From CALEUX01 sp964521525 (GTDB taxonomy: Bacteria; Bacteroidota; Bacteroidia; Bacteroidales; Marinilabiliaceae), in the NCBI GenBank assembly GCA_964521525.1, contig CAZFTD010000107.1, forward strand, positions 1-11,932: a stretch of 11,932 nt of DNA, read 5' to 3'. The notes under the pieces were generated by a model. It was not told the DNA's origin. It saw only the letters and a list, made by a program, of their open reading frames with translations, and made no database searches. Made by a program: the position numbers and the translations under genes. Below are positions 6,343 through 11,932 of this stretch, piece by piece. Position 1 is the first letter of the stretch. Each line of letters starts with the position of its first letter.

Positions 6343-8589
6343 TTACTTACCAATTCGTTCCTGACGCGTCACATTATGCACTCCCTTAATTTTCATAATG
6401 TTAAAAATCAGATTGTTCAAGTCTTCGGTATTGTGAATATACAGATAGATGGTGCCCTCAAAAATTCCATCGTGGCTTTCGAAATGAATGGAGCGCATAT
6501 TCACATTCTGATCGTCGGAGATAACTTTGGTAATTTTACTGACGATGCCAATCTGGTCAATGCCTGAGAGATTGATAATAGCCAAAAAGGATAATATTTT
6601 ATGCGATTCCCAGTTGGCTGAAACAATTCGGTTACCCTGGCTCGACATTAGGCGAATGGCGATAGGGCATTTGCGGTTGTGCAATATCAGTTTTTCAGCA
6701 TCATCCAAATATCCAACCACATCATCGCCCGGAATGGGGTTGCAGCATGGAGCAATTTGGTACTGGTCGGTGCTCATGTCATCAGAAAGCACCATTGCAG
6801 TTGGTTTCTTTTTACTTGCACCAAGCACGTTTTTAAGCTTACTCTCCCCTTTTCCAAACGAAAGCCGCCAGTATCGCACCCACTTATTGGAAGTTTTATC
6901 GCTGAGAATATCCTGAAGGTTATCCAAACGAATGGTACCGCGACCAATTTTAAAATACAATTCTTCCTTAACAGGAATATTGTAAAAGAGCTGAATCTTC
7001 TTTAATATCTTAGCATTGGTGGTGAGCTTTTTCTGTTTAAGCGCTTCTTCCAGTATTTTTTCGCCTGTTTGAACCAATACTTTTCGTTCCTTTTTAAAGG
7101 CTTCCTTAATACGCGATTTGGCCTTTGCCGTAGTTACATAATTCAGCCATTCGTATTTTGGGGTTTGCTTTTCGGAGGTTAGAATTTCAACCTGGTCGCC
7201 ACTTTTAAGCTCGTGGCTTAATGGCACTAACTTGTAATTAACTTTAGCGCCTATACATTTATACCCTATTGATGTGTGAATTTCGAAAGCCAAATCGAGT
7301 GTTGTTGCTCCTTTAGGCATAATTTTAACATCGCCCTTGGGGGTAAAAATCATCATTTCAGAACTAAACAGGTTGAGCTTAAAATCGTCGAGAAACTCAA
7401 GTGAGTCCGACTCCGGATTTTCAAGAATTTCGCGAATGCGTTTTAACCAATTATCCAGTTCCGATTCTTTATCCTGCTGGCCTTTATACTTCCAGTGTGC
7501 AGCAAAACCCCGCTCGGCAATTTCATCCATACGTTCGCTGCGTATCTGAATTTCAACCCATCTGCCGGCAGGCCCCATAACAGTAGCATGCAAGGCTTCG
7601 TACCCATTGGCCTTGGGAACGCTGACCCAGTCGCGTAAACGATCGGGTTTAGGCTTGTAAATATCAGTAATTATGGAGTATATGTTCCAGCATTGAGCCT
7701 TTTCGGGGACTCCTTGTTTTGGCTTAAAAACGATACGCAGTGCCAGCAGGTCGTAAATTTCTTCAAAAGGAACCTGTTTCTTCTGCATTTTGTTCCAGAT
7801 GGAGAAGATAGATTTTGGTCTGCCTTTGATATCGAACTGGTACCCTTCGTCGGTCAGTTTATCAATTATGGGAAGCGAAAAACGTGTTATTAAATGATCG
7901 TTGCGGCTTTGGTATTCCTGAAGCTTCGATAACAGTTCGTTGTAAACTCTGGGGTGCTCGTACTTAAGGCTTAAATCTTCGAGTTCTGTTTTAATGGCAT
8001 ACAACCCGAGGCGATGTGCCAGCGGAGCGTATATAAAAAGTGTTTCACCCGCTATTTTCAGACGCTTGTGTTCGGGAAGGCTGTCGAGCGTGCGCATGTT
8101 ATGAAGCCTGTCGGCAAGTTTAATCAGAATCACGCGTACATCTTCCACCATAGTGAGCAGAAGTTTTCGGAAATTCTCGGCCTGTTTCGATTTTGTCTGG
8201 TCAAAGGCGCCTTCCAGTTTTGTTAATCCATCTACAATGGATGCCACCTTTTCGCCAAAAATGGTTTGTATATCGTCAAGGGTATAATCGGTATCTTCAA
8301 CAACATCGTGCAATAGGGCTGCTGAAATTCCTTTTGATCCCAATCCAATTTCTTCAGCAACAATGCGGGCAACCGCCAGCGGATGCATAATGTACAATTC
8401 GCCCGATTTGCGCCGAACTCCCTGATGGGCAGCCATGGCAACTTCAAAGGCCTTATAAATCATTTTATGATCTTCCACCGACTGGCATCTTGTGCAAACC
8501 CGCAAAATTTCCTCAAGCTGTCGTTTAGCTTCCTGCTCTTCCGCTATTCTGGTGTCAACTGAGTTATCAGATTTTGAGAAAACTGCCAT
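6343..8589 (-). CDS. rel: Bifunctional (p)ppGpp synthetase/hydrolase (long RelA/SpoT homolog)
   Basis: The enzyme makes (p)ppGpp from ATP and GTP/GDP and degrades it again, controlling the stringent response from the cytoplasm and ribosome. The 748 residues show the full long-RSH order. The HD hydrolase domain (about 45-200) has His69, HDVVEDT (94-100) and KLADRLHNMRTL with Asp160; all the expected metal and catalytic residues are present, so hydrolysis should be active. The synthetase domain (about 235-370) has GRPKSIFSIWNKM (256-268), KANGYEALH (326-334) and VEIQIRSERMDEIAERGFAAHWKYK. Its RLRD at 317-320 corresponds to the basic RxKD motif of bifunctional enzymes rather than the acidic ExDD of synthetase-only RelA. 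A TGS domain follows (about 412-472), then a helical region, a Cys/His cluster (Cys615, Cys616, His637, Cys641) and a C-terminal ACT domain (about 668-745). It is followed by the Fur-family gene and purA. The 233-bp upstream gap shows no confident promoter. Confidence 0.96.
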   Translation of the reverse strand: MAVFSKSDNSVDTRIAEEQEAKRQLEEILRVCTRCQSVEDHKMIYKAFEVAMAAHQGVRRKSGELYIMHPLAVARIVAEEIGLGSKGISAALLHDVVEDTDYTLDDIQTIFGEKVASIVDGLTKLEGAFDQTKSKQAENFRKLLLTMVEDVRVILIKLADRLHNMRTLDSLPEHKRLKIAGETLFIYAPLAHRLGLYAIKTELEDLSLKYEHPRVYNELLSKLQEYQSRNDHLITRFSLPIIDKLTDEGYQFDIKGRPKSIFSIWNKMQKKQVPFEEIYDLLALRIVFKPKQGVPEKAQCWNIYSIITDIYKPKPDRLRDWVSVPKANGYEALHATVMGPAGRWVEIQIRSERMDEIAERGFAAHWKYKGQQDKESELDNWLKRIREILENPESDSLEFLDDFKLNLFSSEMMIFTPKGDVKIMPKGATTLDLAFEIHTSIGYKCIGAKVNYKLVPLSHELKSGDQVEILTSEKQTPKYEWLNYVTTAKAKSRIKEAFKKERKVLVQTGEKILEEALKQKKLTTNAKILKKIQLFYNIPVKEELYFKIGRGTIRLDNLQDILSDKTSNKWVRYWRLSFGKGESKLKNVLGASKKKPTAMVLSDDMSTDQYQIAPCCNPIPGDDVVGYLDDAEKLILHNRKCPIAIRLMSSQGNRIVSANWESHKILSFLAIINLSGIDQIGIVSKITKVISDDQNVNMRSIHFESHDGIFEGTIYLYIHNTEDLNNLIFNIMKIKGVHNVTRQERIGK

Positions 8590-8822
8590 AATGAAAAATC
8601 AATAAAATTGGTTTGGCTTATAAGAAACTGTTTCAATTCTAACTATTAATTTGGATAATTAGATGTAAGATATTTAGAAGGATAGAAAAGAAGATTTCAA
8701 CCATACAGTCTTATCTATCAATCTGAACTAAGCAATGCCATTCATCTAAACAACTCAAATTAAAACATAAACAATCGAATTGAATAAACCCCTAATATAG
8801 CGTTTTCCTGCGATTACTCAAA
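8590..8822. other. Gap between the M16 unit and rel; no gene seen
   Basis: This 233-bp AT-rich gap should hold the 3' end of the M16 transcript and the rel promoter. I see no U-tailed hairpin and no exact TAnnTTTG with a TTG at the right distance. A near match, TATGGTTG (minus strand, around 8700), has one mismatch and no suitable upstream element. Confidence 0.5.
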
Positions 8823-10109
8823 CTATTTGCCTGCCACCACCACATAAAAATCTTCTTTCTTAAGATACTTAGCAGCAAGGTTCTGGATACGGTCTGGGGT
8901 GATGGTTCGTATTTCGCGGCTCATCTGAGCATAAAATTCAAAATCAAGGTCATATTCCAGAAGTGTCCGGTAAATATCTGATGAGGAGAAGGGGCCGTCA
9001 AAATTTCGCAGCAATTCGCCCAGCATATAGTTTCTCACCAGTTCAAGCTCGTGGTCAGAAACTGGTTCATTTATCAGCCTCTCCATTTCTTCAAAGATAG
9101 CATCGATAGCCGCCTGGCGCATCTCACCTTTCACTTCGGTACCAATCATCCACATGCCACTTTTCCTGAAAGGTACAATGGATGAACCAATACCATAGGT
9201 TAAACCTTTTTCTTCGCGAACTGAGGTCATCAACCTTGAACCAAAATAGCCGCCAAGTAATGTATTGAGTATCTGTAGCGGGATAAAGTCGGCATGATGG
9301 TTGTTAAACAGAGGCCTGCCGATGCGGATGGCCGATTGTAAAGCACCTTCTTTATGAATCAAATGAAACTTTTCGGCATCTGGCATAATATCGCCCACTC
9401 CGTTTAAATTAAAAGGGCCGCGCATCCAGGCTTCTGCCCCAAAATGGCTGGACAGCAAGTCGCGAAGGTTTTTGCCGGGCTGCCCTGCCACAACAATGCG
9501 ACAATCCTGCGGAGTATATGCCTTTTTATAGAAATCGACAAGGTGGTTGCGTTTCAGCATATCGAAATGAGCCAATTCCAGTTTTCGCCCGTATGGATGT
9601 TCCTCTCCAAAAATAACCTGACTGAATTTACGGGCTGATATGGTTTTAACCTTATCTAAATCGATAAGATGTTCCTGCCGCCGTTTGTCCATATAAATAT
9701 CGAACTCCAGCTGATCAAAAACAGCATTTCTCACCACATCTTCAACCAAAGGAAGCAACACCGGCAAATGGCTGCTCAAACAAAACAACGTTACAACCGA
9801 GTTATGATGATAGGTTTGCGCATTGAGGTAAGCACCGTAAAAATCGAGCATTTCCGATATTTGTGCCGAGGTACGAGTGGTGGTACCTTCCAGTATGAGG
9901 TTGGCCACTGTAGAAGCCAGCAAGGGAACACCTGCCTGAACCGAGCCTGCCGGAAAAACCAGGTCGATGCGGGTAACATCCTGACTGCCGGCCTCCATTA
10001 AAGAAACCGGAATTCCATTTGGGAGTTTAAACTCATTAACGGGAATAAAATCTATATCATCAATCGGGGCAAATCCGGGTCCCTTCGTTCTTTCAGGATG
10101 TTTTATCAT
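8823..10109 (-). CDS. M16 family peptidase, non-catalytic (R/Y) subunit
   Basis: This 428-residue M16 protein lacks the zinc motif: the expected HxxEH position reads VANLILEGTTT (68-78), with no histidines. It keeps the substrate-binding R/Y pair in the C-terminal domain, SRLMTSVREEKGLTYGIG (291-308), with Arg298 and Tyr305. This is the division of labour known from heterodimeric M16B enzymes, where one subunit carries the zinc site and the other the R/Y pair. The upstream gene, 12 bp away on the same strand, supplies the HxxEH subunit, so the two very probably form one protease chamber that degrades peptides or unfolded segments. No signal peptide or membrane segment is visible, so the cytoplasm is expected. 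The start ATG at 10109 lies just after the partner's stop. No frameshift or sign of decay is seen, so the missing zinc motif is a subunit feature and not damage. Confidence 0.88.
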   Translation of the reverse strand: MIKHPERTKGPGFAPIDDIDFIPVNEFKLPNGIPVSLMEAGSQDVTRIDLVFPAGSVQAGVPLLASTVANLILEGTTTRTSAQISEMLDFYGAYLNAQTYHHNSVVTLFCLSSHLPVLLPLVEDVVRNAVFDQLEFDIYMDKRRQEHLIDLDKVKTISARKFSQVIFGEEHPYGRKLELAHFDMLKRNHLVDFYKKAYTPQDCRIVVAGQPGKNLRDLLSSHFGAEAWMRGPFNLNGVGDIMPDAEKFHLIHKEGALQSAIRIGRPLFNNHHADFIPLQILNTLLGGYFGSRLMTSVREEKGLTYGIGSSIVPFRKSGMWMIGTEVKGEMRQAAIDAIFEEMERLINEPVSDHELELVRNYMLGELLRNFDGPFSSSDIYRTLLEYDLDFEFYAQMSREIRTITPDRIQNLAAKYLKKEDFYVVVAGK

Positions 10110-10121
10110 GAACAGTATTTC

Positions 10122-11366
10122 TTAATTGTTCTTTTTAGAGTGATAGTAAAGTGTTGAGCTGTTGTTCGGCGAGAATATTTCACGGGCGCATTGCTGTATG
10201 TCACTAAGCGTTACAGCCGTGTAATAGTCAACTTCACGGTTTATTTCATTGGCATCGCCCAATAATTCGTACTGGGCCATGTTCATGGCTTTGTTTAGAA
10301 AACTGATTTCGGCAAATACCAGATTGGAAATAATTTTGTTTTTAACTTTTTCCAGTTCATAAGGAGTAACGCCATTTTGACTAATGCTGTTTAGCTGCTC
10401 CCAAATGGCTTTCTCGCCTTGATCCATGGAAACACCCGGCATTAACCGGCCGGTAACAGTCAGCAAACCCGGGTCAACATCGCCCGAAATATAAGCATTA
10501 ACATCAGAAAATAATCTTTGCTCCTTAATGAGCGACTGAATTAACCTTGATGATTGACCATTGGATAAAACATCCGACAACAAATCAGTGGCAAAGAAGG
10601 TTGCATCTTTCCGCCCGCCAATATGAAAACTTATATTGATTAAACCTGCCGGCACATCCCGTTCCACTGAAAGTGTACGAGCCTCAGTCTGAACCGGCTC
10701 AACGGGAAGGTTGCGAACGGGTACGTTTCGCCTTGGAATATCGCCAAACCATTTTTCGGTCATTTTGAATATATCATCTGGGTCAACATGACCCGAAACA
10801 GCTAAAACCGCGTTATTAGGGGCATAGTGCCTGTAAAAAAAACGTTCAACATCGGGCAAAGCAGCATTTTCAATATGCGATATTTCCTTGCCAATTGTAG
10901 GCCATTGATACGGATGAACTTTATAAGCCATGGGGCGTACCAGCAATGAAACATCGCCATAAGGTTGATTGAGGTAGCGCTGTTTAAACTCCTCAATAAC
11001 AACTTTTCGCTGTACCTCAAGATTCTTCTCCGAAAAATCGAGCTCAAGCATCCGGTCCGACTCCAGCCAAAAAGCAGTTTCGATATTTCCGGCGGGTAAG
11101 GTTACATAGTAGTTGGTGAAATCGTTGCTGGTCCAGGCATTGTTTTCACCACCAACCCGTTGCACCGGCTCATCGTACGATGGTATGTGACGACTACCGC
11201 CAAACATCAGATGTTCAAACAAATGTGCAAATCCAGTCTGACCAGGTTCTTCATCTCGGGCCCCCACATCGTACAACAGGTTTACCGCTGCCATAGGTGT
11301 GGTTTTATCGGGATGCACCAAAACACGTAAACCATTGGATAATATATGCTTGTAAATTTCAATCAT
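10122..11366 (-). CDS. M16 family zinc metalloprotease, catalytic (HxxEH) subunit
   Basis: The 414-residue protein begins directly with the M16 core (LSNGLRVLVHPDKTTPMAAVNLLYDVGARDE). The inverted zinc motif HLFEH is at 48-52: His48 and His52 bind zinc and Glu51 activates water. An acidic segment downstream (LEVQRKVVIEEF, about 116-127) should provide the third zinc ligand; I did not fix which glutamate. GGENNAWTSNDFTNYYVTLP (72-91) is the usual substrate-edge region. The C-terminal half lacks a clear R-x6-Y pair, which the next gene supplies. There is no signal peptide, which distinguishes it from exported M16 proteins. Length is normal for an M16B half-size subunit. It is the first gene of a two-gene unit. 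A 218-bp gap separates it from the upstream nitronate monooxygenase-like gene, so it probably has its own promoter. Confidence 0.93.
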   Translation of the reverse strand: MIEIYKHILSNGLRVLVHPDKTTPMAAVNLLYDVGARDEEPGQTGFAHLFEHLMFGGSRHIPSYDEPVQRVGGENNAWTSNDFTNYYVTLPAGNIETAFWLESDRMLELDFSEKNLEVQRKVVIEEFKQRYLNQPYGDVSLLVRPMAYKVHPYQWPTIGKEISHIENAALPDVERFFYRHYAPNNAVLAVSGHVDPDDIFKMTEKWFGDIPRRNVPVRNLPVEPVQTEARTLSVERDVPAGLINISFHIGGRKDATFFATDLLSDVLSNGQSSRLIQSLIKEQRLFSDVNAYISGDVDPGLLTVTGRLMPGVSMDQGEKAIWEQLNSISQNGVTPYELEKVKNKIISNLVFAEISFLNKAMNMAQYELLGDANEINREVDYYTAVTLSDIQQCAREIFSPNNSSTLYYHSKKNN

Positions 11367-11403
11367 GCTCAGATTTTATTTATAACAGTTTTTCAGCCTC
11401 ATC

Positions 11404-11432
11404 ATTATAATGCATACCTATATATAAATCAA
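11404..11432 (-). promoter_or_regulatory. Possible sigma-70-like promoter of the M16 unit
   Basis: On the minus strand TTGATT (11432-11427) and TATAAT (11409-11404) are separated by exactly 17 nt, about 40 nt before the M16 start codon. This is a near-perfect enterobacterial-type promoter. Bacteroidota primary sigma factors usually prefer TTG/TAnnTTTG, and this region is AT-rich, so it may be chance. The rest of the gap 11367-11584 shows no gene. Confidence 0.3.
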
Positions 11433-11550
11433 CACATTACTTAGAAGCTATTAATATTTTATCACTATTGTCCGGTAAAAAATACTTTCTTCGTTTAAGC
11501 GCTCAAGCCGCACGGGCTCTTGTTTCAGAAAAAACCTGTCTGCTTAAAAA

Positions 11551-11584
11551 ACCTCAACTATCAACAATAACCATCAACTAATAA
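11551..11584 (-). repeat. Degenerate heptamer array (TTATTAG type) after the nitronate monooxygenase-like stop codon
   Basis: Directly after the TAG stop, on the minus strand, the blocks TTATTAG, TTGATGG, TTATTG, TTGATAG and TTGAGG follow without spacers (11584 to 11552); two blocks lack one base. The first block is identical to the unit in the array after the surface-protein gene. Like the other two arrays it starts at the stop codon and is non-coding. Confidence 0.55.
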
Positions 11585-11932
11585 CTACTCCATCTTCTTA
11601 ATCTTCGCGGCCACGTTATTAAACTCGCCTATGAGTTGTTCAAATATGGTTTTAACCGGTTCAATTTTTTGAATCATGGCGGCAACCTGCCCTATTTCAA
11701 GTTCGCCTTCGGTTAAATCGCCTTCAAAAATGCCTTTTTTGGCACGCCCTTTCCCTAACAGCGTTTTCAACTCCTCCTCGCCTGCCCCGCGGCTTTCGGC
11801 TTCTTTAACCTTATCGAAAAACGGATTGCGTAATAAACGAACCGGGGCCAGTTTTTTAAGTGAAAGCATGGTATCGCCTTCAGCCGAATTAATGGAAAGC
11901 TCTTTAAATGCCTGATGTGCCGACGATTCTTC
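11585..11932 (-). CDS. C-terminal part of a nitronate monooxygenase / FabK-like FMN flavoprotein (5' end outside window)
   Basis: The frame is open to the right edge of the window, so only the last 115 residues are visible; the ATG at 11869 is internal. The tail is characteristic of 2-nitropropane dioxygenase / nitronate monooxygenase and FabK-like enzymes: an SPVRLL-type segment (here LKKLAPVRLLRNPFF), a helix KVKEAESRGAGEEELKTLLG, then GRAKKGIFEGDLTEGELEIGQVAAMI and a closing amphipathic helix. The FMN-binding TIM barrel lies outside the window, so substrate and catalytic residues cannot be judged; nitronate oxidation and enoyl-ACP reduction are both possible. It is in the same direction as the M16 unit but separated by 218 bp and a 3' heptamer array, so shared transcription is not evident. 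Confidence 0.8.
   Translation of the reverse strand, partial: EESSAHQAFKELSINSAEGDTMLSLKKLAPVRLLRNPFFDKVKEAESRGAGEEELKTLLGKGRAKKGIFEGDLTEGELEIGQVAAMIQKIEPVKTIFEQLIGEFNNVAAKIKKME

Noticed and set aside
6527..6916. Plus-strand open frame of 129 codons opposite rel
   Set aside because: It lies entirely antisense to conserved rel coding sequence, has no recognisable domain or ribosome-binding site, and overlaps other equally empty frames.
8823..8825. M16 subunit without HxxEH considered as a decaying pseudogene
   Set aside because: The frame is full length, the R/Y motif is intact and its partner is adjacent, which is the normal state for a non-catalytic M16 subunit.
9669..10001. Plus-strand open frame of 110 codons opposite the M16 R/Y subunit
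   Set aside because: The opposing frame encodes well-conserved M16 sequence, and the plus-strand product shows no domain or initiation signal.
8823..11366. M16 pair as part of a ribosomal-peptide (RiPP) maturation cluster
   Set aside because: There is no short precursor peptide, radical SAM enzyme, YcaO or exporter in the neighbouring sequence.
11511..11545. GC-richer stretch with AGCC/GGCT arms as a terminator for the nitronate monooxygenase-like gene
   Set aside because: The stem is only 4-6 bp with a bulge and has no adjacent U-tract on the minus strand.

Overview
The window looks like chromosomal DNA from a member of the Bacteroidota. The evidence is a large repetitive surface protein ending in a type IX secretion (Por) C-terminal sorting domain, TAnnTTTG-like promoter elements, AT-rich leaders and the overall family content. 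A marine or anaerobic Bacteroidales/Marinilabiliales-type host is plausible, but that is inference. I see no phage, IS element, CRISPR array, tRNA or rRNA.

Layout, left to right. Bases 1-2790 (+) hold the 3' part of a giant secreted protein, which converges on a minus-strand PLP enzyme of the D-threonine aldolase / D-serine dehydratase family (2960-4048). A 14-bp perfect hairpin between them works as a terminator in both directions. Everything else is on the minus strand. Read in the direction of transcription from the right edge it runs: the C-terminal end of a nitronate monooxygenase-like flavoprotein (cut by the window edge), a two-gene M16 protease unit (catalytic HxxEH subunit, then R/Y subunit, 12 bp apart), a bifunctional (p)ppGpp synthetase/hydrolase, a Fur-family regulator, purA with its own terminator, and the PLP enzyme.

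The rel-fur-purA order groups the alarmone enzyme, a metal-responsive regulator and the enzyme at the GTP-dependent branch point to AMP. (p)ppGpp is a known inhibitor of PurA in several bacteria, so the grouping makes physiological sense, although the three genes are separated by 167- and 315-bp gaps holding regulatory-looking structure.

Most of the novelty is in the gaps. (i) Three unrelated genes are followed within about 20 nt of their stop codons by degenerate arrays with a 7-nt period; two of these share the unit TTATTAG. (ii) The fur-purA gap contains a U-tailed terminator hairpin whose 3' arm can also pair with a second arm just downstream, so two 9-bp stems are mutually exclusive. (iii) The fur leader has a promoter-overlapping dyad resembling a PerR/Fur box, and a hairpin whose 3' arm contains the presumed Shine-Dalgarno. 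The protein-coding genes belong to known families. I did not find a clearly new multi-gene system.
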